A DNA stretch of 33,137 bases from Bacteroidota bacterium (GTDB lineage Bacteria > Bacteroidota > Bacteroidia > Flavobacteriales > Flavobacteriaceae). The stretch is taken from the NCBI GenBank assembly GCA_023457535.1, contig JAEWLN010000013.1, positions 1-33,137 of the forward strand. The letters run 5' to 3'. Numbering within the stretch: position 1 is the stretch's first letter; each line of letters opens with the position of its first letter. The translations under genes and the position numbers were made by a program. This document shows, piece after piece, positions 13,309 through 21,439 of the stretch. Below the pieces are notes generated by a model, which had not been told where the DNA came from, did no database searches, and saw only the letters and a list, made by a program, of their open reading frames with translations.

Positions 13309-13754
13309 AACCGATGTATTTTTTATCTGCGATCGCACTGGTTTTCGCCTCATGCGTGAGCACCAGATCGACGCTCAAAAATGTAGATGACAATGCCCCG
13401 ACGCCACAGCTTAAGGACAATGTTTTTGTGATTACGCAAACCGCATCGGACAAAAAATACGGCTACGATCCCGATTATCCGATCAATGTGTTCTATCTCA
13501 ACACCAAGGACGACAAAATCAACCAGCAACGGTTTTTGAACGCGCTGGCCGGCCCGAACGGCGAAAAGCTGGTGTTTAACAAAGTCGAAACCTGTTGTCC
13601 GTTCCCCACCAAGCGCAACAGCATGGGCGTGGGCCTGCTCGACATCTACCAGATCACCTGGCAGGGCAATACGACCCCTATAAGACTCTATTTCAACATT
13701 TATGAAAAAGGCGCGCTGATGGTGCCCGCAGGACTGACGCTGGGCAAACACTGA
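13305..13754 (+). CDS. Conserved lipoprotein of unknown function upstream of kdsA
   Basis: A 149-residue protein with a lipoprotein signal, MKPMYFLSAIALVFASCVST (Cys17). The mature part contains NVFVITQTASDKKYGYDPDY, INVFYLNTKDDKINQQRFLN and a paired-cysteine site VETCCPFPTKRN, ending in IRLYFNIYEKGALMVPAGLT. I believe close relatives sit beside kdsA in other Flavobacteriia and some are mislabelled as the KdsA enzyme; it has no aldolase motifs. Coupling to the DUF4199 gene (ATGA overlap) suggests the two work together in the envelope. Confidence 0.7.
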   Translation: MKPMYFLSAIALVFASCVSTRSTLKNVDDNAPTPQLKDNVFVITQTASDKKYGYDPDYPINVFYLNTKDDKINQQRFLNALAGPNGEKLVFNKVETCCPFPTKRNSMGVGLLDIYQITWQGNTTPIRLYFNIYEKGALMVPAGLTLGKH

Positions 13755-13800
13755 GGCCCAAATAATTCCCAATGCGCGCGGGAGCAGCCGCGCAATCGTT

Positions 13801-13808
13801 TATCTTTG
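13801..13808 (+). promoter_or_regulatory. Promoter -7 box TATCTTTG for kdsA
   Basis: A perfect TAnnTTTG box 18 bp before ATG 13827. No clear -33 element. Confidence 0.55.
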
Positions 13809-13826
13809 CCACTTTAAAACAACAAC

Positions 13827-14645
13827 ATGAACATCAACAACATACCCAACATCAAACATACCAACAGCGGAAACTTCTTTGTGCTGGCCGGCCCGTGCGC
13901 GATCGAAGGCGAGGAAATGGCGCTTCGCATTGCAGAAAAACTCGTCGGAATTACTGATAAACTCGCCATTCCGTACGTGTTCAAAGGCTCGTTCAAGAAA
14001 GCGAACCGCTCACGGATTGACAGTTTTTGCGGTATCGGCGATGAAAAGGCGCTCAAGATCCTGCGCAAAGTTTCCGAGACGTTCAACGTGCCCACCGTTA
14101 CCGATATCCACACCAACGAAGATGCGCCCATGGCAGCCGAATACGTAGATGTACTGCAGATTCCTGCGTTTCTCGTGCGCCAGACCGATCTCGTGGTCGC
14201 TGCGGCAAACACGGGCAAAACGGTCAACCTCAAAAAAGGCCAGTTCATGAGTCCGGAAAGCATGAAGCATGCGGTACAAAAGGTGCTTGATTGCAACAAT
14301 CAGAATGTAATGGTGACCGATCGCGGAACCATGTTCGGGTACCAGGACATGATCATCGATTACCGCGGCATCCCGACGATGCAGCAGTACGCCACCACGG
14401 TGCTCGATGTCACGCATTCACTGCAGCAGCCCAACCAAACCGCGGGCGTCACCGGTGGACGTCCGGACATGATCGAAACCGTTGCCAAGGCAGGAATCGC
14501 CGTGGGTGTGGACGGGATTTTCATCGAAACACACTTCGATCCGGCCAATGCCAAAAGCGATGGTGCGAACATGCTGCACCTGGACTTGTTCGAAGGTTTG
14601 ATGCAAAAGCTTGTGGCGATCCGCCAGACGGTCAACGCTTTTTAA
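13827..14645 (+). CDS. kdsA: 3-deoxy-8-phosphooctulonate synthase (KDO-8-P synthase)
   Basis: A 272-residue TIM-barrel enzyme condensing arabinose 5-phosphate and phosphoenolpyruvate, the first committed step to KDO of lipopolysaccharide. Signatures are VLAGPCAIEGEEMAL, FKGSFKKANRSRIDSF, TVTDIHTNEDAP, VDVLQIPAFLVRQTDL, NLKKGQFMSPESM, VTDRGTMFGYQDMIIDYRG and LDVTHSLQQPNQ. The residue at position 24 is Cys (AGPCAIE), as in the metal-dependent Aquifex class, where E. coli has Asn; so this should be a metalloenzyme. Length is normal. It is a separate transcription unit from the lipoprotein gene before it. Confidence 0.97.
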   Translation: MNINNIPNIKHTNSGNFFVLAGPCAIEGEEMALRIAEKLVGITDKLAIPYVFKGSFKKANRSRIDSFCGIGDEKALKILRKVSETFNVPTVTDIHTNEDAPMAAEYVDVLQIPAFLVRQTDLVVAAANTGKTVNLKKGQFMSPESMKHAVQKVLDCNNQNVMVTDRGTMFGYQDMIIDYRGIPTMQQYATTVLDVTHSLQQPNQTAGVTGGRPDMIETVAKAGIAVGVDGIFIETHFDPANAKSDGANMLHLDLFEGLMQKLVAIRQTVNAF

Positions 14646-14656
14646 TCAGCTTAAAA

Positions 14657-15022
14657 TCATTTGATTTCGCGTACGGTGAGTTGGTTCTCGCCGTCCAACT
14701 GCCAGCGCTCCCCTGAGAGCCGGACGATTTCGCTGGTGTTCAAATCCCGGTATTGGCCGGCATCTTTTAAGTTGGCACGGCTGATCGTGGCGTAGTAAAT
14801 TTCGTTATCGTTGGTTTCGATGCTTGCCGTGTAGCCGTCTTTTCCGTAGTTTATGTATTTGACGATGCCTTCGATGGTTATTTCAGATGCCTGCTCAGCG
14901 GCCGCCGAGGTGCTGTCCTGCGATACGGCCGGTAGTTGTGCTTCGCCGCCGCCTTTGTTCGTTTGACACCCAAAAGCGATCACAGCCGAAAGCAATGCGA
15001 GATTTTGTACGTAAGTTTTCAT
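14657..15022 (-). CDS. Small lipoprotein of unknown function
   Basis: A 121-residue protein with a lipoprotein signal, MKTYVQNLALLSAVIAFGCQ (Cys19). A low-complexity Gly/Ser/Ala linker follows (about 20-45). The C-terminal 75 residues (ITIEGIVKYINYGKDGYTAS ... IYYATISRANL ... GERWQLDGENQLTVREIK) look like one small beta-rich domain, possibly OB-like. I do not recognise the family. It is convergent with kdsA, with its stop 11 bp from the kdsA stop; the inverted repeat AAATCA-TT-TGATTT there is too weak to call a terminator. Confidence 0.65.
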   Translation of the reverse strand: MKTYVQNLALLSAVIAFGCQTNKGGGEAQLPAVSQDSTSAAAEQASEITIEGIVKYINYGKDGYTASIETNDNEIYYATISRANLKDAGQYRDLNTSEIVRLSGERWQLDGENQLTVREIK

Positions 15023-15169
15023 CCATCTGGGTTTTGGTCCTTAAAAATAAGATTTCCGACTTAAAACGGCAAGCCTTCGCTAATCAATAATCGACGATAT
15101 TTTTTTGAGATTGGTCCTAACTGATCGGAACATTTTGTAAATTAGTTGGGTAATCAAAAAACCTTTACG

Positions 15170-15451
15170 ATGAGAAAGTTGATTTTAACCTTAGCCGCAC
15201 TGCTTTCGATGACCTTTACGATGCAGGCACAGGAAACCAAAACCGTCAAAAAAACCGAGACCAAAACGGTAGAAAAGAAAAAGAACGATAAAGTCGTACA
15301 AACCCAATCGTCAAAAGTGGTCCTTAAAAAAGACGGCACGCCGGATAAACGATACAAATCGTCGCAAAAACTCAAAAAAGACGGCACGCCCGATATGCGC
15401 TACAAGGAAAACAAAACGGTCACCAAGACCAAAAAGGTCGAGAAAAAATAA
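15170..15451 (+). CDS. Small secreted basic protein with two KDGTPDxRYK repeats
   Basis: A 93-residue protein with a Sec signal, MRKLILTLAALLSMTFTMQA, and a mature part of which about a third is lysine. It contains two copies of a KKDGTPDxRYK motif (KKDGTPDKRYK about 56-66, KKDGTPDMRYK about 72-82), between stretches of KTxTKTVEKKK. The motif resembles, from memory, the short basic adaptor domain first described in chlorella viruses (PF08789), which is also found in Bacteroidota proteins. It has no catalytic domain. Likely periplasmic or secreted, with affinity for acidic polymers (inference). A strong terminator follows. Confidence 0.72.
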   Translation: MRKLILTLAALLSMTFTMQAQETKTVKKTETKTVEKKKNDKVVQTQSSKVVLKKDGTPDKRYKSSQKLKKDGTPDMRYKENKTVTKTKKVEKK

Positions 15452-15456
15452 TCCGG

Positions 15457-15482
15457 AAGCTGTCATTGGGCAGCTTTTTTTT
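15457..15482 (+). terminator. Intrinsic terminator after the KDGTPD-repeat gene
   Basis: AAGCTG (15457-15462) pairs with CAGCTT (15471-15476) around an 8-base loop, with eight T residues ending at 15482. Confidence 0.8.
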
Positions 15483-15513
15483 CGGCAATTTTCCCCGATG
15501 GCTGTCTTACGCA

Positions 15514-15537
15514 TAAAAAAACCCGGACGAACCGGGT
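15514..15537 (-). terminator. Intrinsic terminator after the sugar transporter gene
   Basis: ACCCGG (15521-15526) and CCGGGT (15532-15537) form a stem; the minus-strand reading ends with seven T residues (15520-15514). It closes the leftmost gene of the polysaccharide locus. Confidence 0.85.
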
Positions 15538-15550
15538 GTAAAAATCGGGA

Positions 15551-17215
15551 TCAATGTCCGCCTTCAGCTTCGATCGATTCGACGTCTATATTTTGCCTTT
15601 TGAGGATCCGCTTGACGACAAATCCGTAAAAGGCAAGATACGCAAAACAGATGACCGGGATAAAATACGATTCATGGATCCCGATGATATCGGACACCTT
15701 GCCGTGCAATGGCGGAATGATACCGCCGCCCAGAATCATCATGATCAAGAATGCCGAACCCTGTGAGGTATATTTGCCCAATCCGGTAATGGCGAGTGCA
15801 AAAATCGCGGGCCACATGATGCTGCAGAACAATCCGCCGCTCATAAACGCGTAAATCGCAACGGTACCTGTCGTAAACAGTCCTACCAGCATTGCGGCCA
15901 TACCCATCAATCCGAAAATCATCAGCGTGCGCGCCGGTTTGTCCTGTCCTAAAAAGAAACCTGCAATTTGAAACGCGACCACGCCGGCATACGCATACAA
16001 CATCGAAACATCGAGCCCTGAGAGGTGGTTGACAAACAGTACCACACCAAAAGCGACATACGGAACCACGATCAGCAATATCTTGCGCAGGCTGTTCGAC
16101 GGATTGAACACCGATATCGCACCTGCCCAACGCCCGATCATCAAACTGCCCCAATACATCGAAATATAAGGCGCCATGGCCGATCCTTCGATATTGCCAA
16201 ACGCATCGGTGCTGAGCAATTCGCCAAGGTTGCTCTGGATGGTCACCTCGACGCCTACATAAGTAAAAATCCCGAGCATGCCCAACACCAGTTGCGGGTA
16301 TTTCATCGCGCCCCATCCGTCGGGGTTTCGCTGCGCGGCCGAGTTCGACCACAACAATCCCACGACAATCACCAAAAGCGAGGCAATGGTAAGATTGAGC
16401 CCAAGGTAATCCTTTTCTCGGTTTTCGATAAAACGCGTGATGAATTCCGGGTCCTCATATCGCGAGAAAATATATCCGAAGATCGCAACCAGCACAACGG
16501 TGATCAGGACCAATGCGCGAATGGCTTTATTGGCCGGCTCAAACGTTGCGTCGCTTTTGCCCGCAGGAAGTTTTTTCGAAAAGTAGAACAAGGCTGCAGC
16601 CAGCAGGAACAACCCCCCTACGAACATGTACAGGATTTCCATTTTGCTCAAAGAATCTGCGCGTTTGGCAAATTCTTCGAGATTCGCGCCCGCAATTACG
16701 CCAAAGAGCGCGATCGATACGACGATAGGCCCAATCGTAGTGCCGAACGAATTGATCCCCCCGGCCAGATTCAATCTGTTGGCTGCCGTGTGTGGCTCCC
16801 CGAGCGACGCTGCAAAGGGTTGCGCCGAAGTTTGCTGCAGTGAAAATCCGAGTGCCACCACAAACAATGCACCCAGAATCAGCGCATAACTGCCCTGAGT
16901 CACGGCAAAAATCATAAAAGCAGCCCCAAACGTACTGATGAGCAAGCCATTGATGATCCCTTTTTTGAATCCCCACGCATTGAGAATATCGCGTCGCGCC
17001 ATGCTGCTCAGTACAAAAAGCGCCAGTGCCCCGATGTAATAAGCGCCGTAAAACGCAAAATCGATCAACTGGCTCTGGAATTGGTCGAGTCCGAATTTAA
17101 TTTTGCAAAAAGGAATAAAAACGCCGTTTGACGCGCCGATAAAACCCCAGAAGAAAAAAACGGTGATCAGGGTATACAACGCGGAATTGTTGCTTTGGTG
17201 GGTGGTTTGCTCCAT
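15551..17215 (-). CDS. Sugar MFS transporter, FucP/GluP (FHS) family
   Basis: A 554-residue inner-membrane transporter with about 12 helices. The opening ALYTLITVFFFWGFIGASNG followed by VFIPFCKIKFGLDQFQSQLI, the ARRDILNAWGFKKGI loop, SLQQTSAQPFAASLGEPHTA and the mid-protein YWGSLMIGRWAGA mark the fucose/glucose/galactose:H+ symporter group. It is longer than E. coli FucP (about 440) because of an extended central region (about 190-320) with extra hydrophobic segments. Its place at the end of the polysaccharide locus and the operator-like site over its promoter suggest that it imports the glucose or glucodisaccharides released by the enzymes. Own terminator at 15514-15537. Confidence 0.88.
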   Translation of the reverse strand: MEQTTHQSNNSALYTLITVFFFWGFIGASNGVFIPFCKIKFGLDQFQSQLIDFAFYGAYYIGALALFVLSSMARRDILNAWGFKKGIINGLLISTFGAAFMIFAVTQGSYALILGALFVVALGFSLQQTSAQPFAASLGEPHTAANRLNLAGGINSFGTTIGPIVVSIALFGVIAGANLEEFAKRADSLSKMEILYMFVGGLFLLAAALFYFSKKLPAGKSDATFEPANKAIRALVLITVVLVAIFGYIFSRYEDPEFITRFIENREKDYLGLNLTIASLLVIVVGLLWSNSAAQRNPDGWGAMKYPQLVLGMLGIFTYVGVEVTIQSNLGELLSTDAFGNIEGSAMAPYISMYWGSLMIGRWAGAISVFNPSNSLRKILLIVVPYVAFGVVLFVNHLSGLDVSMLYAYAGVVAFQIAGFFLGQDKPARTLMIFGLMGMAAMLVGLFTTGTVAIYAFMSGGLFCSIMWPAIFALAITGLGKYTSQGSAFLIMMILGGGIIPPLHGKVSDIIGIHESYFIPVICFAYLAFYGFVVKRILKRQNIDVESIEAEGGH

Positions 17216-17246
17216 TTGGTTTAGGTTTGGTTAATGCTTGATGCGA

Positions 17247-17290
17247 TAAATATACAGTTATATCCAGATTGGCACGCAAACGTTGTAGCG
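17247..17290 (-). promoter_or_regulatory. Transporter promoter with AACGTTGTAG operator-like site
   Basis: On the minus strand TTG (17279-17277) and TATATTTA (17254-17247) are 22 bp apart and could be the -33 and -7 elements, the latter one base off consensus. Plus-strand CGCAAACGTTGTAGCG (17275-17290) covers the -33 position. Its right half AACGTTGTAG is identical to that of the perfect palindrome upstream of susC, as expected for a shared repressor operator of the LacI type. Confidence 0.5.
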
Positions 17291-17386
17291 AACTTATCAA
17301 CGAAAACGATTTCTTACCGGCAAAAGCTGCTGTCGTACACGCTACAGACAAGTTGATGCCCCGCGCAAAAACCAAAGCAAATCTTC

Positions 17387-19144
17387 CTAATCACACTTTT
17401 TAACCTCGGACCGCGGCCCGATGCCGTTTGCGTTAAAGGCTTCGATCTGAAAGTAATACACATCGGATCGGTCGAGTCCGTTGAAATAATATTCTGTTTT
17501 GCCGTACACCATGATCGATCCGTAGAGCTTGTCGGGGTGTTTGCCAAAATAAATCACATAACCATCCGCCGATGTTTCCTGCTGCCATTTGAACCACACA
17601 TTGCGGCGCTCGCCCTCTTTTTTGCGCTCGGTACGCAGCGGCACAAAGTTTTTTACGGGTTCCGGTGCGGCGCCGTTTCCGTTGCCAAACAGGCGAAACC
17701 CTGAAATGGCGAATTTGCCCGTGGGCATCGCGATGTTTTCTATCTTGACATAGCGCGCCTGTACGGGCTTGTCAAGTTCGACGTATTCGTGGGGCACATC
17801 TTTGTTGCTCGCGGATCGGTCGAGGAGCACTTTCCAGCGTTTGTTGTCGTCCGAGGTATACAGGATGTACCGATGGCCGGTCGTCGATCCGGGCTTGCCC
17901 ATGAATTCGGCATCCTGATCGGCATAATTGATCTGGATCGCGCGCACGGTGCTTCGCTGCCCGAGATCGGAAATAAGGTACTCCCCGCGCCCGCCTGTTT
18001 TGGCGCTCCAATACGTCTTGATGTCTTCGTTGACCGCGTAATTTGCCTGAAATCCGCCCAAAGTCGAGGACACCTGGACCGGTTTGTTGTAATTGAGCAG
18101 CATCCAGCCGGAAAAACTGTGGAGATGGCTTTTCTTTTCTGATGGCAGGAACGTCGGGTAATCGCCATAAGCCGTATTGGAATACATCACGCCATCGGCA
18201 TCAAATCCGGCCGGCCAGATCCCGATGCGCCGCTCAAAATTGTTCTTGACGCAAATCCCGATGGTGGACGTGTGCCAGTAATCGCCGTGGGCATCCTGAT
18301 AGGTAGCGCCATGGCCGGCCCCGCGCGCAAAACCGCCCGGTTTGTATGAAAACGGATTGTGCGGCTGGTATTCGAATGGGCCGGTAGCCGTATCGCCCAC
18401 GTAAACACCATCGGCATAACCGCTGAATTCAGTGCCCGGCGCGCCATATTGCAGGTAGTATTTGTTGTTGTGCTTGGTCATGAACGCGCCCTCGGTAAAC
18501 GGTTGCAAAAACGTATTGTCGTTGTTTTCGCCAAACCTTTCCCATCCGTGCTCGTGATCGTTGAGCGCAAGAATGTCGTGGACTTCGCCTTCAGGCTGGA
18601 ACGTTTTGCGGTTGAGCCTGACCACGTGCAGCGGATATGTGTTGCTCGATCCGTAGTATTCCCACAACTCATCTTTTTCTTTATCCCAAAAGATTTGCGG
18701 GTCCCAGGCTGCGGCCTCTGATTTGTGCACGAGTTCTTTCCAGTCGTCCACCGATGGATTGGTGCTCATCCAGATCGGGAATTCCTTGCCATGCGTGGAT
18801 CCGACCACCAACAGCGTATCGTTGACGAACGACAGCGATGGCGCGCACAATTCGTCGTACACCTTGTGCTCAGGCCGCAAAAACTTGCGCGGGATGAACT
18901 TCCAGTCGAGCATGTTTGTGGAATGCCAGTAACCCCATTGGTTGGTCGAAAACAAGTAATACCGGCCTTTGAAAAACGTGATGACCGGATCTGCCGTAGC
19001 GCGGTGTTTGCCTTGCGTGACAAAGTTCGGGATCGGGCAATACCCGTAATCGATGTTGATCGGGTTGCAATAGGTTTTTTGCTGTCCGTGGAGACAAGCA
19101 CTCACGCACAAAGCAATTGTAGCAACAAAGAGTTTATTTTGCAT
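17387..19144 (-). CDS. GH43-like glycoside hydrolase with F5/8C and FN3 domains
   Basis: A 585-residue secreted protein: signal MQNKLFVATIALCVSACLHG (its Cys at 17 might alternatively be lipidated), a five-bladed beta-propeller of GH43 type (about 25-345), a discoidin/F5-8C carbohydrate-binding domain (about 355-487) and a fibronectin III domain (about 495-583). Candidate catalytic residues are Asp52 in ADPVI, Asp148 in WDPQIFWD and Glu218 in TEGAF, the GH43 triad. The family cleaves arabinose, xylose or galactose linkages; the exact substrate is not evident. The start is ATG 19144. It follows GH97 with a hairpin-forming heptad repeat in between, and carries no promoter that I can see. Confidence 0.78.
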   Translation of the reverse strand: MQNKLFVATIALCVSACLHGQQKTYCNPINIDYGYCPIPNFVTQGKHRATADPVITFFKGRYYLFSTNQWGYWHSTNMLDWKFIPRKFLRPEHKVYDELCAPSLSFVNDTLLVVGSTHGKEFPIWMSTNPSVDDWKELVHKSEAAAWDPQIFWDKEKDELWEYYGSSNTYPLHVVRLNRKTFQPEGEVHDILALNDHEHGWERFGENNDNTFLQPFTEGAFMTKHNNKYYLQYGAPGTEFSGYADGVYVGDTATGPFEYQPHNPFSYKPGGFARGAGHGATYQDAHGDYWHTSTIGICVKNNFERRIGIWPAGFDADGVMYSNTAYGDYPTFLPSEKKSHLHSFSGWMLLNYNKPVQVSSTLGGFQANYAVNEDIKTYWSAKTGGRGEYLISDLGQRSTVRAIQINYADQDAEFMGKPGSTTGHRYILYTSDDNKRWKVLLDRSASNKDVPHEYVELDKPVQARYVKIENIAMPTGKFAISGFRLFGNGNGAAPEPVKNFVPLRTERKKEGERRNVWFKWQQETSADGYVIYFGKHPDKLYGSIMVYGKTEYYFNGLDRSDVYYFQIEAFNANGIGPRSEVKKCD

Positions 19145-19152
19145 CAAAAAGC

Positions 19153-19222
19153 TTTAAGGTTTGAGGTTTAAAGTTTAAAGTAACGCGCTGTACATCAACT
19201 TTAAACTTTAAACCTTAAACTT
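19153..19222. repeat. Inverted TTTAARG heptad arrays between GH97 and GH43
   Basis: Four heptads (TTTAAGG, TTTGAGG, TTTAAAG, TTTAAAG, 19153-19180) face an inverted set (19198-19222) across a 16-base spacer. The innermost 17 bp of the two arms are perfectly complementary, so the transcript between GH97 and GH43 can fold into a long, AU-rich hairpin. It belongs to the same heptamer family as 1569-1596, 8642-8662 and 9081-9101. Confidence 0.75.
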
Positions 19223-19238
19223 TTTTACATTTCACATT

Positions 19239-21335
19239 TTACGATCCCGGCTCAAAACTCACCGCCGCTCCACCACCGGCGGCCAGCTTCAGGCTCAGTT
19301 TCGATTTGGACGTCACTTCAACCGTGCGGATTTTATACGCCTTTGGGTTTTTCTCCCAATGTGCATCAGGGGCATCCTCGTAAATGATCGCTTTGAACTT
19401 TTGGCCTTTTGGCAGAAAATCGAGCGAAAGCGTCGTGTTTCTCGCATTTTCATCGGTGATCGAACCCAGGAACCACGTGTTTTTTCCTTTGGTCTTGCGT
19501 ACGACCGTCAGGTAATCTCCGGGTTCGGCTTCGAGGTAGCGGCTGTCGTCCCAATCGAGTTCGACGTCTTTGATGAACTGGAAAGCGTCGGCGTATTTCT
19601 CATAATTCTCGGGCAGGTCGGCAGCCATCTGCAACGGCGAATACATCGTCACATACAATGCCAGCTGCTTGGCAAGCGTCGTGTGGACCTGTTCTTTTTT
19701 AGTCGGGTCGTAATGGCTCATTTTGATCTCGAAAATACCGGGCGTGTAATCCATCGGTCCGCCCAGCAATCGCGTAAACGGCAAAACGGTTTCGTGTTTG
19801 GGATCATTGCCCGTGCTCCAGGCGTTGAACTCGTTTCCGCGCGCGGCCTCGGCAGCAATGTAATTCGGGTAGGTTCTGTGGTAACCCGTCGGACGTACCG
19901 ATTCGTGCGAATTGACCATCAGTTTATAGTCGGCAGCGCGACGTGCGGCATAGTTGAAATGGCGTACCATCGACTGGCCGTCGTGGAATTCGCCCCGCGG
20001 AATGATTCTCCCGACATAACCGGATTTTACCGCCGGATAACCGTATTTTTTCATCAGATCGAACGCACGATCCATGTGCCGCTCATAATTGGCCACAGAC
20101 CCCGAGGTTTCGTGGTGCATGATCATTTTGACGTTTTTAGACTTTGCATAATCGTTGACCGCTTTGAGATCAAAATCCGGATACGGCGTCATAAAGTCGA
20201 ACACATCTTCCTTCCAGTTTCCGAACCAGTCTTCCCAACCTACGTTCCAGCCTTCGACGAGCACGCCGTCAAAACCGTGTTTGGCCGCAAAGTCGATGTA
20301 GCGCTTGGTATTCTCGGTCGTTGCGCCGTGTTTGCCCGATGCGATGAGCTCGCCGGTCTGGTTGTTCTGCGCGTTTTGCGATCCGGCGTAATCCCAGGTA
20401 GAATTGCCGACATGCATTTCCCACCAAATCCCAACGTATTTCATCGGCTTGATCCAGGACGTGTCGTCGATCTTGCTGGGCTCGTTCAAATTCAGGATCA
20501 TCTTCGAGGCCACAATATCGCGCGCATCATCGCTGACCATGACGGTGCGCCACGGCGAATGGGCCGGCGCCTGGAGATACGCTTTATCGCCGATCGCATT
20601 AGGAACAAGATGGGACGTAAACCGGTAATTTCTGGTATCGACGTCGAGGTGCATCACCGGATAATCCACAACGGCCGCCTCGAAAATATTGATGTACAAT
20701 CCCGCATCGGACTTCATCATCAGCGGCGATTGCACGCGGTAGCGCGATTGTACAGATTTCATTGCAATGCCGTTGTTCATGTTGACCTTTTCATTGTCGA
20801 TCTCCGATATTTTAGTCTCTGTAAAGGTATACTCCTGGCTGTCGTAATCACCCGGCATCCAGAACGTTTTGTGATTGCCCGTCAGGTTGAACCCGGTAAG
20901 CTCATCGGCGATCACAAAATAATTGAGGTGTGGCTGTTTTGGAAATTCATAGCGAAACGCAATCCCCTGGTCAAAAACGCGAAAAACCAGGTTGAGTTCG
21001 CGCTGTGTCTTGGATTGGCGCAACATCACCACGAGCTGGTTGTAGTGGTTTCTGATCGACGACTGCTCGCCAAGGACAGGCTTCCACGATTCATCGACGG
21101 TGGATGTGCGTACGCTGGCAACCTCAAATCCCGACGCCAGATCATCGGTGTCCTTGAGCCGGATGCCGAGGGCGCTCGACTTGACCACGGGTTTGCCTTT
21201 ATACAAAGTGGTGTAAGTAGGTTTGCCGCCTGTGAGTTTGAATTCGAGCCGAACGTGTCCGGACGGCGATGAAACCGTTTGTGCGTGTGCAAAACAGCCC
21301 GCGAAAAACAGGGCCAGGGTAATCAGATTTTTCAT
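19239..21335 (-). CDS. Glycoside hydrolase family 97, inverting SusB-like alpha-glucosidase
   Basis: A 698-residue periplasmic enzyme with signal MKNLITLALFFAGCFAHAQ. An N-terminal beta-sandwich (about 20-290) leads to a (beta/alpha)8 barrel (WIKPMKYVGIWWEMHVG, DGVLVEGWNVGWEDWFGNW, MIMHHETSGSVANYERHMD, SGYVGRIIPRGEFHDG) and a C-terminal sandwich. Glutamates 409 (HHETSG), 478 (NSHESVRPTG) and 502 (ARGNEF) have the same spacing, 69 and 24 residues, as Glu439, Glu508 and Glu532 of Bacteroides SusB, so it should be the inverting, calcium-dependent alpha-glucosidase type and not the retaining alpha-galactosidase type. The start is ATG 21335, downstream of its own promoter. Confidence 0.92.
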   Translation of the reverse strand: MKNLITLALFFAGCFAHAQTVSSPSGHVRLEFKLTGGKPTYTTLYKGKPVVKSSALGIRLKDTDDLASGFEVASVRTSTVDESWKPVLGEQSSIRNHYNQLVVMLRQSKTQRELNLVFRVFDQGIAFRYEFPKQPHLNYFVIADELTGFNLTGNHKTFWMPGDYDSQEYTFTETKISEIDNEKVNMNNGIAMKSVQSRYRVQSPLMMKSDAGLYINIFEAAVVDYPVMHLDVDTRNYRFTSHLVPNAIGDKAYLQAPAHSPWRTVMVSDDARDIVASKMILNLNEPSKIDDTSWIKPMKYVGIWWEMHVGNSTWDYAGSQNAQNNQTGELIASGKHGATTENTKRYIDFAAKHGFDGVLVEGWNVGWEDWFGNWKEDVFDFMTPYPDFDLKAVNDYAKSKNVKMIMHHETSGSVANYERHMDRAFDLMKKYGYPAVKSGYVGRIIPRGEFHDGQSMVRHFNYAARRAADYKLMVNSHESVRPTGYHRTYPNYIAAEAARGNEFNAWSTGNDPKHETVLPFTRLLGGPMDYTPGIFEIKMSHYDPTKKEQVHTTLAKQLALYVTMYSPLQMAADLPENYEKYADAFQFIKDVELDWDDSRYLEAEPGDYLTVVRKTKGKNTWFLGSITDENARNTTLSLDFLPKGQKFKAIIYEDAPDAHWEKNPKAYKIRTVEVTSKSKLSLKLAAGGGAAVSFEPGS

Positions 21336-21349
21336 TGTAAATATTTTTC

Positions 21350-21357
21350 CAAAGTTA
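21350..21357 (-). promoter_or_regulatory. Promoter -7 box for GH97
   Basis: Minus-strand TAACTTTG, a perfect TAnnTTTG box 14 bp before the GH97 start codon and just after the GH3 terminator. An in-frame ATG upstream at 21362 is excluded by it. Confidence 0.6.
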
Positions 21358-21380
21358 GTCATTCCAACGGGTGTTTGCTT

Positions 21381-21412
21381 AAAAAACCCTTCGGTAATGC
21401 GCTACCGAAGGG
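21381..21412 (-). terminator. Strong terminator after the GH3 gene
   Basis: CCCTTCGGTA (21387-21396) and TACCGAAGGG (21403-21412) make a perfect 10-bp stem with loop ATGCGC, followed on the minus strand by six T residues (21386-21381). It separates the core glucanase operon from the GH97-GH43 unit. Confidence 0.92.
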
Positions 21413-21439
21413 TCACTTAAACAAAAACATGAAACTCAA

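Noticed and set aside
13305..13754. KDO-8-P synthase label for the lipoprotein upstream of kdsA
   Set aside because: It has a lipoprotein signal and none of the aldolase motifs; the true kdsA is the next gene.
14654..14667. AAATCA-TT-TGATTT as terminator between kdsA and the small lipoprotein gene
   Set aside because: The stem is short and AT-only with no T run in either direction.
16025..16843. Open frame of 272 codons opposite the sugar transporter
   Set aside because: Antisense to transmembrane helices; the peptide is rich in Arg, His and Gln as expected from reverse-complemented hydrophobic codons.
19359..21272. Open frame of 637 codons on the plus strand opposite GH97
   Set aside because: It lies wholly antisense to a complete, motif-rich GH97 gene, has no recognisable domain and is explained by the GC-biased codon use of the opposite strand.
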